Assembly: GCA_944381435.1 (NCBI GenBank)
Contig: CALWLD010000002.1
Span: 1 to 64,000, forward strand
Direction: 5' to 3'
Source of the DNA: an uncultured Clostridia bacterium
GTDB taxonomy: Bacteria; Bacillota; Clostridia; Lachnospirales; CAG-274
DNA: 64,000 nucleotides
Positions 54,630 through 63,974 of the stretch are shown here, one piece after another. Within the stretch, counting starts at the first letter, position 1. The number at the start of each line of letters is the position of its first letter. Made by a program: the position numbers and the translations under genes. The notes under the pieces are model-generated. The model was not told the DNA's origin, searched no databases, and saw nothing but the letters and a program-made list of their open reading frames with translations.

Positions 54630-55398
54630 GCTTGATATGGCTGTTAGATTACGCTACGATTATTCTAGAGAATATGCAAAAGATATTATTTTAAAAGGGT
54701 ATGTTTTTGTAAATGATAAAGTTATAAAGAAGCCTTCATTTAAGGTTTTAGATACAGATATTATAAAAATAGATGAAAAAGCTACTCCTAAATTTGTTAG
54801 CCGTGGTGGCTTTAAGCTTGAAAAGGCATTAACATTTTTTAATATAAACCTAGAAAATAAAATTTGTTTAGATATTGGAGCATCTACAGGCGGATTTACA
54901 GATTGTCTGTTACAGCATAACGCAAATGAAATATATGCAATAGATGTGGGCACTAGCCAATTAGATAATAAAATTTTATCTAATAAAAAAGTTATATCTA
55001 TGGAGAATACAGATATAAGAAACTTTAATACTACCTTAAAATTTGATTTTGTTTGTGCAGATGTATCCTTTATATCTTTAAAAAAAATTATACCTTTGCT
55101 AAATAGCTTTATAAAAGAAACATCAGATATAGTTTTACTTATAAAACCACAGTTTGAAGCTGGAAGAGAAAATATAGATAAAGGTATTGTAAAAAATAAA
55201 AACATACACATAAAAGTTTTACAAGATATTTATAACTTTTCTTTAGAACAAGGTTTTTTTGTAAAAGATATTACATTTTCACCTATAAAAGGTGGTAAAG
55301 GCAATATAGAATACCTTTTATGCTTAAATAAACAAATTACAAAAAAAGAAATACCTTTTAAAAAGATAGTTTTTGATGCTTTTGAAAGCTTAAAATAA
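54619..55398 (+). CDS. tlyA: TlyA-family rRNA (cytidine-2'-O)-methyltransferase
   Basis: The protein has 259 residues. An N-terminal S4 RNA-binding domain (about 1-60; ETRLDMAVRLR, GYVFVNDKVI) is followed by an FtsJ-type Rossmann methyltransferase (KICLDIGASTGGFTDCLL for SAM; LLIKPQFEAG as catalytic segment). The family methylates the 2'-OH of cytidines in 16S and 23S rRNA in organisms where it has been tested. The start overlaps dxs by 11 bases, so the two are coupled. It precedes nadK by 11 bases. Confidence 0.92.
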   Translation: METRLDMAVRLRYDYSREYAKDIILKGYVFVNDKVIKKPSFKVLDTDIIKIDEKATPKFVSRGGFKLEKALTFFNINLENKICLDIGASTGGFTDCLLQHNANEIYAIDVGTSQLDNKILSNKKVISMENTDIRNFNTTLKFDFVCADVSFISLKKIIPLLNSFIKETSDIVLLIKPQFEAGRENIDKGIVKNKNIHIKVLQDIYNFSLEQGFFVKDITFSPIKGGKGNIEYLLCLNKQITKKEIPFKKIVFDAFESLK

Positions 55399-55409
55399 AG
55401 GAGAACGTT

Positions 55410-56252
55410 ATGAAAATAGGCTTTATAACAAACGAAGATAAAGATAAAGACTTACAATATACAAAATATCTAATAGATTTTTGCATAAAAGAAAATACTA
55501 TACCTTTAGTTATAGATACTTTTAAAAATTTATTAACTAATGATAAGATTATATTTTTGAAAGAAGATGAGTTTTTCAAACAATCCGATTTTATAATTAT
55601 ACTAGGTGGCGATGGCACAATTCTTAGATGGGCAAAAAAAATAGCAAAATTTGATAAAAATATTTTAGGTATAAATATGGGGAATTTAGGCTATTTAACA
55701 GATGTGGAAAAAGATGATGCAACTGTAGCTATCAAAAATGTTTTAACCAATAAATATCACGTTGAAAAACGTATGATGCTTACCGCTACCATTAATGATA
55801 AAGAATATATATGCTTAAATGAGGTAAACATTAACAATGGTAAAGTATCTAGAATGATAAAGATAGGCATTGATATAAACGATAGGTTTGTAGATGCTTT
55901 TAGTGCTGACGGACTTATTATATCTACACCAACAGGCTCTACTGCATATAATCTTTCGGCTGGAGGACCTATATTAAAGCCTGATATTGAGCTTATGGCT
56001 ATTACTTATGTTTGTCCTCACGCACTTTTTACAAGACCTTATGTAATATCATCTAATGATGTGATAAGAGCTTATGTTACAAATAAAGATAGCATTGCCT
56101 ATTTATCTTTAGATGGGCAAGAATCTATACCAATTAATTATGGTGATAATGTTTATATAAAAAAATCTTCTTTTTACACTAATATTATAAAAACAACAGA
56201 CCTTAGCTTTTATGATATTTTAAGAAGAAAGATGTTTGAAACAAGGGAGTGA
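55410..56252 (+). CDS. nadK: NAD kinase
   Basis: The protein has 280 residues. The family motifs are complete: ILGGDGTILRWAKK (GGDG, about 65-78), NMGNLGYLTD, NEVNI near mid-protein and SADGLIISTPTGSTAYNLSAGGP. It phosphorylates NAD to NADP with ATP or polyphosphate. AAGGAGAACG precedes the ATG. Order tlyA-nadK-argR-recN is conserved in Clostridia and supports the assignment. Confidence 0.95.
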   Translation: MKIGFITNEDKDKDLQYTKYLIDFCIKENTIPLVIDTFKNLLTNDKIIFLKEDEFFKQSDFIIILGGDGTILRWAKKIAKFDKNILGINMGNLGYLTDVEKDDATVAIKNVLTNKYHVEKRMMLTATINDKEYICLNEVNINNGKVSRMIKIGIDINDRFVDAFSADGLIISTPTGSTAYNLSAGGPILKPDIELMAITYVCPHALFTRPYVISSNDVIRAYVTNKDSIAYLSLDGQESIPINYGDNVYIKKSSFYTNIIKTTDLSFYDILRRKMFETRE

Positions 56253-56256
56253 TTTT

Positions 56257-56709
56257 ATGAAGGCTAATAGACATTCTAAAATAATAGAGTTAGTAAGAGA
56301 AAATGATATAGAAACACAAGAAGAATTAACCAGTATGCTTAAAGATGCAGGCTTTGATGTTACGCAGGCTACTGTATCAAGAGATATTAGAGAGCTTAAG
56401 CTTACAAAGGTATCTACAAGCTCTGGTAAACAAAAATATCAGTTTTTTTCTCAAGATGATAAACAAATATCAGAAAAATTTATACGTGTTTTTAAGGAAA
56501 GCGTTACAAACATAGACTATGCTCAAAATATAATTGTTATAAAAACATTAGTAGGTATGGCAATGGGAGTTGCAGCCGCTTTAGATTCTATGAATAATGA
56601 TGAAATTATAGGAACTATAGCAGGTGATGACAATATATTTTGCGTTGTAAAAACAGAAGAAAAAGCTATAAGGCTTGTAGAAAAGCTTAAGTTTAAAATT
56701 AATTCTTAA
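56257..56709 (+). CDS. argR: Arginine repressor
   Basis: The protein has 150 residues from ATG 56257, preceded by AAGGGAGTG; an in-frame ATG at 56236 lies inside nadK. The N-terminal winged helix has RHSKIIELVREN, QEELTSMLKDAGFDVTQATVSRDI and RELKL. The C-terminal arginine-binding domain has GMAMGVAAALDSM and GTIAGDDNIFCV. As a hexamer with arginine it represses arginine biosynthesis. The position before recN is conserved in Firmicutes. Confidence 0.95.
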   Translation: MKANRHSKIIELVRENDIETQEELTSMLKDAGFDVTQATVSRDIRELKLTKVSTSSGKQKYQFFSQDDKQISEKFIRVFKESVTNIDYAQNIIVIKTLVGMAMGVAAALDSMNNDEIIGTIAGDDNIFCVVKTEEKAIRLVEKLKFKINS

Positions 56710-56724
56710 AAAGGAAGTGTAAAT

Positions 56725-58413
56725 TTGTTACAGCAATTATACATAAAAAACGTAGCTTTAATAGATGAAGCTTTAATAGAATTTGATAAAGGGCTAAATA
56801 TATTATCTGGGGAAACTGGAGCAGGTAAATCTATAGTTATTGGCTCTTTAGCTTTTGTTTTAGGTGCTAGAGCTACAAAAGATTTTATAAAAAAAGGCGA
56901 AGATTTCGCTATGGTTGAAGCTTTATTAACATTAAAATCTGAAACTATAAAAAACGAAATAAGAGAACTTGGCGTTGATATAGACGACGATAGCTCTGTC
57001 CTTATAGCCAGAACATTTAATAAATCTGGGCGAAATGTTTGTAAAGTAAACGGAAGGCCTGCAACTCTTGGTATGATAAAAGAGATTTGTGAAAAACTTA
57101 TTGATATACACGGACAACACGAGCATCAATCTTTATTAAACCCTAGTAAGCATATTTTATTGCTTGATAGATTTTGTGAAAATGAACTTTTAGAGCCTAA
57201 GCTAACTCTTACTAACTTAATAAAGCATTATAAAAAAATATTAAAACAAATATCTAATTTTTCAATGGGTAAAGATAGAGAAGATTTGATAGATTTCTTT
57301 AATTACCAAATTGTAGAAATAGAAAATGCTAAGCTTTCTGAAAATGAAGAAAACTCCCTTTTAGAAGAAAGAAAAATTTTATCTCAATCTGAAAAATTAA
57401 AATCTTTATATACAGAAACTATTAGAAATTTATATACATCTGAAGATTTATCTGCTCTTGATAAAATAAATATTTCTTTAAATAATTTACAAGATATAAT
57501 AAATATTGATGCTGAAAAACAATATTTATATGATGATTTACAAGATGTTTGTGCTAAACTGGAAGAAATAATAAGAGATATAAAAAAATATGACAATAAT
57601 ATAGAATATGATGAATATAGACTTAATGAAATAGAATCTAGGTTAGACTTAATACAAAATTTAAAAAGAAAATATGGTCCTAGCATTAATGATATATTAG
57701 CATATAAAAAAGAAACAAAAATAAAGCTAGATAATTTAATAAATAGCGAAGAAAAAATTTTAAAGCTATATAAAGAAAAAGAAACCATTGAAAAACAAAT
57801 AAAACAAGCTTGTATTAACATAAGTAACATTAGAAAAAAACAAGCTAGCTATTTAGAAGAAAACATTGAAAAACATTTATTTGATTTAGGTATGCAAAAT
57901 TCTAAATTTAAAATAGATATTAAACAAAAGGATACATTTAATCATAACGGATTTGATAAGGTAGAATTTTTAATATGCACCAACCTTGGTGAAGATGTTA
58001 AACCTCTTTCTAAGATAGCATCTGGAGGGGAAATGAGTAGAGTTATGCTATCTTTAAAGGCTGTTTTATCTTTTGTTGATACAATAGATACATTTATATT
58101 TGATGAGATAGATTCTGGTATTAGCGGAAGGACAGCACAAATGGTTGCTGAAAAAATGTCTTTACTTGCTAGAAACAATCAAATTATATGTATAACTCAT
58201 TTACCTCAGATTGCTGCAATGGGTGATTTCCATTTTTTAATCAATAAATCATCTGATGATACTAATACAAAAACTAGCATCGACCATATAGAAGGTGATG
58301 AGATAGTAAAAGAAATAGCTCGAATGACAGGTGGTGCTACTATAACAGATTTTACATTGGCATCTGCTAAAGAAATGCTAGAACAAGCAAAAAAAATAAA
58401 AGATAATTTTTAA
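56725..58413 (+). CDS. recN: DNA repair protein RecN
   Basis: The protein has 562 residues. This SMC-like ATPase has Walker A LSGETGAGKSIVIGSL (about 31-46), an HGQHEHQSLLNP segment, two coiled-coil arms separated by a hinge (about 150-400), signature LSKIASGGEMSRVMLSLK and Walker B FIFDEIDSGISGRTAQ with ITHLPQIA. It acts in double-strand break repair by tethering DNA ends. The start is TTG after AAAGGAAGTG, 15 bases behind argR. Confidence 0.95.
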   Translation: MLQQLYIKNVALIDEALIEFDKGLNILSGETGAGKSIVIGSLAFVLGARATKDFIKKGEDFAMVEALLTLKSETIKNEIRELGVDIDDDSSVLIARTFNKSGRNVCKVNGRPATLGMIKEICEKLIDIHGQHEHQSLLNPSKHILLLDRFCENELLEPKLTLTNLIKHYKKILKQISNFSMGKDREDLIDFFNYQIVEIENAKLSENEENSLLEERKILSQSEKLKSLYTETIRNLYTSEDLSALDKINISLNNLQDIINIDAEKQYLYDDLQDVCAKLEEIIRDIKKYDNNIEYDEYRLNEIESRLDLIQNLKRKYGPSINDILAYKKETKIKLDNLINSEEKILKLYKEKETIEKQIKQACINISNIRKKQASYLEENIEKHLFDLGMQNSKFKIDIKQKDTFNHNGFDKVEFLICTNLGEDVKPLSKIASGGEMSRVMLSLKAVLSFVDTIDTFIFDEIDSGISGRTAQMVAEKMSLLARNNQIICITHLPQIAAMGDFHFLINKSSDDTNTKTSIDHIEGDEIVKEIARMTGGATITDFTLASAKEMLEQAKKIKDNF

Positions 58414-58620
58414 TTTTAAATTTGTTATTAAATGATGAGAGATGTTTTTATATGATTTATTAAAAACTGAAAAATTAAAAATATTAATTTAAAAAATAGA
58501 TTTATAAGAAGTGCTACTTAGAAAAATTTAGCTAAAGATGATGGACTTAAATTTGTAAGATGTTTCCAATGTAGAACACCTAATTGAAATTACTGTACTA
58601 CTTTTACAAGGAGAATAAAT
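58414..58620 (+). pseudogene. Spacer with decayed coding traces before prmA
   Basis: There is no intact gene. One frame reads KNLAKDDGLKFVRCFQCRTP, then a stop and NYCTTFT (about 58505-58605), broken by in-frame stops. The C..C and later C pattern resembles a remnant zinc-ribbon sequence. The AAGGAG site for prmA lies at the right end. Decay of a short gene is possible but not proven. Confidence 0.3.
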
Positions 58621-59601
58621 ATGGAATGGATAGAAGCTAAAATATATACTACTAGAGAAGGGATAGAACCCGTTAGTGCTGTTTTATTAGAAACTGGTAT
58701 TACAGGGATACAGGTAGAAGATGATGATGAGCTTAAAGAATATTTGGAAGAAAGCTCTATGTATTGGGACTATGTAGATGAAGAACTTTTAAACAAAGAA
58801 AAAGAAGAAACAAAGCTAAAAATATATGTTAGCGATAACCCTTACGGTAATGAAATTTTATTAAGTGTAAAAGAAGCTATAAACAGACTTAAATCTATAG
58901 AAAGTGAAATAGGCCTTGATTTAGGTAGGTTAGATATAGAAACAACATCTAATTTAGATGATGAAAAATGGCTCAATAAATGGAAAGAATTTTATAAGCC
59001 TTTTAATCTTGGAGAAAAAATTCTTATTAAGCCTGTTTGGGAGGAAGTTGAAAATCCTGAAAGTAGAGTTGTTTTTAACATTAACCCTGGGCACGTTTTT
59101 GGGACAGGTCTTCATCAAACAACACAACTTTGTATAACTAATTTAGAAAAATACGTAAACGATGATAGTGTTGTTTTAGACCTTGGTTGTGGTAGCGGTA
59201 TCTTATCTATCATTTCTCTTTTGTTAGGTGCTAAAAGTGCTTTTGCAGTTGATATAGATGAAAATGCTGTTAAAGTTGCTTATGATAACGCTACCTTAAA
59301 TGGCATAGATAAAGATAAATACTATGTTACGGCAGGTAATGTAGTTACCGATGAAAATTTAAAAGATGAAATAGGCTATAAAAAATATGATATTGTTTTA
59401 GCTAATATTATTGCTGATGTTATATGCTTTATATCACCTGTTGTACCTAGCCAACTAAAAGACGATGGTGTATTTATAGCTAGTGGTATCATAAAAGATA
59501 GACTGCAAGATGTATACGATGCTTTAGATAAAAACAACCTTAAAGTAATTGATACTATTATAAAAGATGAATGGGTTTGTGTTGTATCTAAAATAAAATA
59601 A
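58621..59601 (+). CDS. prmA: Ribosomal protein L11 methyltransferase
   Basis: The protein has 326 residues. The N-terminal substrate domain has WIEAKIYTTREGIEPVSAVL and WKEFYKPFNLGEKILIKPVW. The methyltransferase has NPGHVFGTGLHQTTQLC, VLDLGCGSGILSI for SAM and NIIADVI. PrmA trimethylates several amino groups of L11. ACAAGGAG lies before the ATG. It is followed by rsmE, the usual prmA-rsmE pair. Confidence 0.94.
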   Translation: MEWIEAKIYTTREGIEPVSAVLLETGITGIQVEDDDELKEYLEESSMYWDYVDEELLNKEKEETKLKIYVSDNPYGNEILLSVKEAINRLKSIESEIGLDLGRLDIETTSNLDDEKWLNKWKEFYKPFNLGEKILIKPVWEEVENPESRVVFNINPGHVFGTGLHQTTQLCITNLEKYVNDDSVVLDLGCGSGILSIISLLLGAKSAFAVDIDENAVKVAYDNATLNGIDKDKYYVTAGNVVTDENLKDEIGYKKYDIVLANIIADVICFISPVVPSQLKDDGVFIASGIIKDRLQDVYDALDKNNLKVIDTIIKDEWVCVVSKIK

Positions 59602-59620
59602 TTGAGAAAAGAGAATGCTT

Positions 59621-60349
59621 ATGGCTAAATTTTTTATTTCCAAAGATTTTATAAAAAATGATAAAGTTTTTTTAGATGGAGAAAATGCTAACCATCTCAC
59701 AAATGTTCTTCGCTCTAAAATAGGGGAAGAAATAGAAGTTTCTTGTGGTGATGGATATGATTATATCTGTAAAATAGAAAAAATAAACAAGGATAGTGTA
59801 ATTTGTAAAATAATAGATTGTTTTGGAAACGAAAGCGAACCTAACATTAAAATAACTCTTTATCAAGGTTTACCAAAGTCTGAAAAAATGGAGCTTATTA
59901 TACAAAAATGTGTTGAGCTTGGTATTGATGAAATTGTTCCAGTAAATACTGATAGAGTTATAGTTAAGTTAGCAGGTAAAGAAGATAAAAAAATAGCTAG
60001 ATGGAATAAAATATCAGAATCTGCTGCAAAACAATCACGAAGAGGTAAAATACCAACTATACAGCCTATTATAAATTTTGACGAGGCTATAAGTCAAGCT
60101 AAAAACAAAGACTTAAAAATAATACCTTATGAAAAGGAAAAAGAAAAAGGTATAAAACAAGTAATTAAAGGGTTTACAGGTAAAAATATAGCTATTTTTA
60201 TAGGTCCTGAAGGTGGATTTTCTGATAATGAAATAAAACTTGCACTTGAAAATAATATTACACCTATAACCCTTGGTAAAAGAATACTTAGAACAGAAAC
60301 TGCAGGCTTTATAACTACTGCTATTTTACTTTATGAATTGGAGGATTAA
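59621..60349 (+). CDS. rsmE: 16S rRNA (uracil(1498)-N(3))-methyltransferase
   Basis: The protein has 242 residues from ATG 59621; an ATG 6 bases earlier is also possible but sits too close to the AAAAGAGA site. The N-terminal PUA-like domain has HLTNVLRSKIGEEI. The SPOUT domain has QGLPKSEKMELIIQKCVELG, ESAAKQSRRGKIP and the knot IFIGPEGGFSDNEI, then LGKRILRTETAGF. It methylates U1498 of 16S rRNA. It follows prmA closely and precedes the FliB-like gene by 5 bases. Confidence 0.94.
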   Translation: MAKFFISKDFIKNDKVFLDGENANHLTNVLRSKIGEEIEVSCGDGYDYICKIEKINKDSVICKIIDCFGNESEPNIKITLYQGLPKSEKMELIIQKCVELGIDEIVPVNTDRVIVKLAGKEDKKIARWNKISESAAKQSRRGKIPTIQPIINFDEAISQAKNKDLKIIPYEKEKEKGIKQVIKGFTGKNIAIFIGPEGGFSDNEIKLALENNITPITLGKRILRTETAGFITTAILLYELED

Positions 60350-60354
60350 ATTTT

Positions 60355-61629
60355 ATGGAAGAAAAACAACAGGTTTTAATGCCTTCTTATGTGAAAGACT
60401 TTAAATGTATTGGTGGAGATTGTAAAATAAATTGCTGTAGTTATGGTTGGGGGATTGTAATAGATAAAAATACTTATTTAAAATATAAAAGCATAAAAGA
60501 ACCTAAATATTTAGCAGATTTAGTTAAAAATTATATTATTAAAAATAAAGATGGTAATTATATTGTAAAACATAAAATATTTTCAGAAGACTTAATGATT
60601 AAAAGACGAAATGAAAGAAATGAAATTGAAGAAATAAATGTTCCATTTAAAAATGTGATTTGTCCTTTTGAAGATACAGATAAATTATGTATAATACAAA
60701 AAGAATTAAATTATAATTATTTAAGCGATGTATGTAAAGTATTCCCTAGAATATATAATAATCTTCTATCATCTTATGAACTAAGCCTTAGCACTGGATG
60801 TGAAGTAGTATGTGAGATATTATATAATATAAAAGATAGTATTCAATTAGAGATAAATGAGCAGATAATCCCTAATAATAAGAATCTTATTAATAAACAA
60901 AAAATAAATCTTGAAACTTTAGAATATTTAGATGCGGCAAGAATAATATGTTTTCAAATACTACAACATAAAGATTTATCTTTAGATAACAGGATGATTT
61001 TATTAAGTATATTTTTAGACAAGATATATAAATTAAGTTTAGGCAATAATTATAATAGTATTTTACAATATATAAATTCTTTTTTTGATAATATAGACTG
61101 CTACAGAGAATTATTTACTCAAAATTCTGATAAACAAGGCTTGGTTTTAGATATATTTAATGGAATACTTGCAGGTACTAATTCGGCTACTCACAAAGAT
61201 GTATTATTATTTGTATCTGATATATTACTTAAATTTCAAAATAGTTACAATGAGCTATCAGATGAAAATAAAATACTTAAATCTTATAATAAGTATAGAA
61301 ATAATCTTAATAAAAATTTAAAAGGTAAGGAACATTTTATAGAAAATGTGTTTGTAAATTTATTTTTTGCACAAGGGTATCCATTTAACCCTGTTTATTC
61401 TATAGAAGATAGCTTAAGTATTTTTATATTAAACTATGTTTTATATAAATGCTTTTTAACATTTTATTTTGGAGATAAGGAAAATATAGAGAAAGACGAA
61501 TTAATAGAAGTAACCGTTATCTTTAGTAGGTTATACGCTTATCAAAACTTAGATATAATATTAAAAGAATTTAAAAAGCAAAAGTTAAATAGTCTAGCAC
61601 ATTTAATAAGTTTAATACAAAATTCTTAG
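60355..61629 (+). CDS. FliB-family (lysine-N-methylase-like) cysteine-rich protein
   Basis: The protein has 424 residues. The FliB Cys pattern is clear: CIGGDCKINCCSYGW near residue 18-32, then ICPF and LCIIQ around 103-115, LSDVCKVFPR, and LSTGCEVVCEILY (about 145-160). These cysteines probably hold a metal cluster. FliB methylates flagellin lysines in Salmonella, and many clostridial homologues occur with no flagellar genes nearby, as here. AGGATTAA and a close rsmE suggest cotranscription. The substrate is unknown. Confidence 0.78.
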   Translation: MEEKQQVLMPSYVKDFKCIGGDCKINCCSYGWGIVIDKNTYLKYKSIKEPKYLADLVKNYIIKNKDGNYIVKHKIFSEDLMIKRRNERNEIEEINVPFKNVICPFEDTDKLCIIQKELNYNYLSDVCKVFPRIYNNLLSSYELSLSTGCEVVCEILYNIKDSIQLEINEQIIPNNKNLINKQKINLETLEYLDAARIICFQILQHKDLSLDNRMILLSIFLDKIYKLSLGNNYNSILQYINSFFDNIDCYRELFTQNSDKQGLVLDIFNGILAGTNSATHKDVLLFVSDILLKFQNSYNELSDENKILKSYNKYRNNLNKNLKGKEHFIENVFVNLFFAQGYPFNPVYSIEDSLSIFILNYVLYKCFLTFYFGDKENIEKDELIEVTVIFSRLYAYQNLDIILKEFKKQKLNSLAHLISLIQNS

Positions 61630-61652
61630 TATTTTAAAATAGGAGGGGTAAT

Positions 61653-62789
61653 ATGATATATTTTGATAATTCAGCAACAACTAAAGTAAACGAAGAAGTT
61701 TTAAATGAAGTTGTTTATACAATGAATAATAATTTTGCAAATGCCTCTTCTTTACATAGGTTAGGTTACGAAGTTGAGCAGAAAATAATAAATGCTAAAA
61801 AAGGTATAGCAAATATTATAGGCGCTAAAGAAGACGAGATATATTTTACATCTGGAGGAACAGAATCTAATAATATAGCTATATTAGGCGTTTGTGATGC
61901 TTATAAAAAATATGGTAACAAAATTATAACTACAAAGATAGAGCACCCATCTGTTTTAAAGTGTTTTAATGAACTTGAAGAGCGAGGATTTAATGTCTGT
62001 TATTTGGATGTAGATAATAAAGGTTATATTAACATTGATAATCTTTTAGATGAAATAGATGAAAACACTATTTTTGTTAGTATTATGTATGTAAATAATG
62101 AGATAAAAAAAAAAAAAAAAATAAATGAAATAGGTAAAAAAATAAAAGAAAAAAATAAAAATACTATTTTTCATACAGATGCAGTACAAGCTTTTGGTAA
62201 GCTTAAAATAGATGTAAAATATATTGATTTAATGAGCGTTAGTGGGCATAAAATACACGCTCAAAAAGGTATAGGATTTTTATATATAAAGAAAGGAATA
62301 AGGCTTAATAACATTATTTTTGGAGCAGGGCAACAAAAAGGTGTTCGCTCTGGTACAATAAATAATGAAGGTATTATAGGGCTTTATAAGGCAAGTGAAC
62401 TTGCTTATAAAAATTTAGATGAAAATTTCACTAAAATATCTAAAGTAAAAAATGAAATAATATCTTTAAAAGATAAAATAGAAAATATGTATATAAATGG
62501 TGATGAAGAAAATGGTATTCCTTATATACTAAGCGTTAGTTTTAAAGATGTTAAGGGCGAAGTTTTGCTACATTCTTTAGAATATAAAGATATATTTGTT
62601 TCAACAGGTTCTGCTTGTAGCTCTAAAGGTAAAAAAGATTTATCTACAATATATTATGTTAATAAGGAAAATTTAGGGTCTACCATTAGAATTAGCTTTT
62701 CAGCAGATAACACAATAGAAGAAGCTAAAGAATTTAACAAAGCTATATTAGAAATTGTGCCTATGCTTAGAATGTATGTAAAAAGATAG
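61653..62789 (+). CDS. Cysteine desulfurase, NifS/IscS-like
   Basis: The protein has 378 residues. It shows MIYFDNSATTKVNEEV, FTSGGTESNNIAIL, the PLP lysine in SVSGHKIHAQKGIGFLY, and the catalytic Cys in STGSACSSKGK (about 320). It removes sulfur from cysteine, and with ThiI next door its likely product is sulfur for tRNA 4-thiouridine or thiamine. Lys152-156, a pure poly-Lys stretch, replaces the GTIQP usually found after NNEI, and is coded by a run of 17 A. AGGAGGG precedes the ATG. It is 9 bases from thiI. Confidence 0.92.
   Translation: MIYFDNSATTKVNEEVLNEVVYTMNNNFANASSLHRLGYEVEQKIINAKKGIANIIGAKEDEIYFTSGGTESNNIAILGVCDAYKKYGNKIITTKIEHPSVLKCFNELEERGFNVCYLDVDNKGYINIDNLLDEIDENTIFVSIMYVNNEIKKKKKINEIGKKIKEKNKNTIFHTDAVQAFGKLKIDVKYIDLMSVSGHKIHAQKGIGFLYIKKGIRLNNIIFGAGQQKGVRSGTINNEGIIGLYKASELAYKNLDENFTKISKVKNEIISLKDKIENMYINGDEENGIPYILSVSFKDVKGEVLLHSLEYKDIFVSTGSACSSKGKKDLSTIYYVNKENLGSTIRISFSADNTIEEAKEFNKAILEIVPMLRMYVKR
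62105..62121 (+). repeat. A17 homopolymer in the nifS-like coding sequence
   Basis: Seventeen consecutive A lie inside the gene (Lys152-156 plus flanks). The frame is intact at this length. A change of one or two A would truncate the protein, so this is a possible slippage or phase-variation site, or a sequencing-sensitive position. Confidence 0.9.
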
Positions 62790-62798
62790 GAGAATATT

Positions 62799-63974
62799 AT
62801 GCAAAATGTTTTATTAGCAAAATATGGAGAAATTGCATTAAGAGGAAAAAATAGACATTTAATAGAAAATGCACTTCTAAAAACCATATCTAAAAATTTA
62901 GAAAAAATTGGTAATTACTATGTTTCTAAAGAGCAAGGGCGTATTTTAATAGAAAATAAAGATAATAATTTTGAATATGATAAAGTTATCCCTTTAGTAG
63001 TTAATATTTTAGGGATAACAGCAGTATGTCCTGCTATAAAACTTGATGATAGTAATATAGAAAATATAAGAAAAAATGCTCTTTTACATATAAAAGAACA
63101 TTGGAGCGACAAAGATTATACATTTAAGGTTGAAACTAAACGTTCGGATAAAAATTATCCTATGGATTCTAGAGAAATATCTTCAGATGTTGGTGGGTAT
63201 ATTTTAGATAATACAGACAATTTAACAGTTAATGTTAGAGAACCAGATATAACATTAATGGTTGAAATAAGAAATTATGTTTATGTATATAGCAAGCTTA
63301 TTAAAGGATTTGGCGGATTACCTATAGGAACATCAGGAAAGGCTACGGTTTTATTATCTGGTGGTATAGATAGTCCTGTAGCTGCTTTTATGATGGCCAA
63401 AAGGGGTGTTTCTATAGAAGCTGTATATTTTCATAGCCCTCCTTATACATCAGATAGAGCTAAACAAAAAGTGATTGACTTGGCTGAGCAATTATCTAAA
63501 TTTACAGGTGAAATAAAACTTCATATTGTTCCTTTTACAGAAACTCAGCTAAAAATATATGAAAGTGTGCCGCCTGAAAAAATGACTATTTTATTAAAAA
63601 GAGCAATGTTTAAAGTTGCTGAAAAAATAGCTTTAAATAATGGGTCTCAAGGGCTTGTTACAGGTGATAGCATAGGTCAAGTTGCTAGCCAAACTATGCA
63701 AGCTATAGAAGCTATAAATTCTGCTGTTGAAAGCTTACCAGTATTTAGGCCACTTTGTAGTATGGATAAACAAGAGATAATTGATATAGCAAGAAAGCTA
63801 GGCACATTTGACATATCCATAAGACCTTATGAAGATTGTTGCACAATATTTGTTGCAAAACATCCAGAAACTAAGCCTAAAAGAAGTATTATTGAAAATA
63901 TAGAAAAAAACATAGAAAACTTAGATATATTAATAAATAAATGTATAGAAAATATAGAAACTATAATTTTTTAA
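62799..63974 (+). CDS. thiI: tRNA 4-thiouridine synthase ThiI
   Basis: The protein has 391 residues. It has an N-terminal ferredoxin-like/THUMP region (about 1-165; AKYGEIALRGKNR), then a PP-loop ATPase with LLSGGIDSPVAAFMMAKRG (about 185-203) and TGDSIGQVASQTM. It ends with YEDCCTIFVAKHP and carries no rhodanese domain, as is usual in Firmicutes. It adenylates U8 of tRNA and inserts sulfur, and it can also feed thiamine thiazole. Pairing with a NifS-type desulfurase that donates sulfur is the standard arrangement. AGGAG precedes the ATG. Confidence 0.95.
   Translation: MQNVLLAKYGEIALRGKNRHLIENALLKTISKNLEKIGNYYVSKEQGRILIENKDNNFEYDKVIPLVVNILGITAVCPAIKLDDSNIENIRKNALLHIKEHWSDKDYTFKVETKRSDKNYPMDSREISSDVGGYILDNTDNLTVNVREPDITLMVEIRNYVYVYSKLIKGFGGLPIGTSGKATVLLSGGIDSPVAAFMMAKRGVSIEAVYFHSPPYTSDRAKQKVIDLAEQLSKFTGEIKLHIVPFTETQLKIYESVPPEKMTILLKRAMFKVAEKIALNNGSQGLVTGDSIGQVASQTMQAIEAINSAVESLPVFRPLCSMDKQEIIDIARKLGTFDISIRPYEDCCTIFVAKHPETKPKRSIIENIEKNIENLDILINKCIENIETIIF

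Noticed and set aside
54660..55211. 183-codon reading frame on the minus strand
   Set aside because: It is the mirror frame of tlyA, with low-complexity translation and no binding site.
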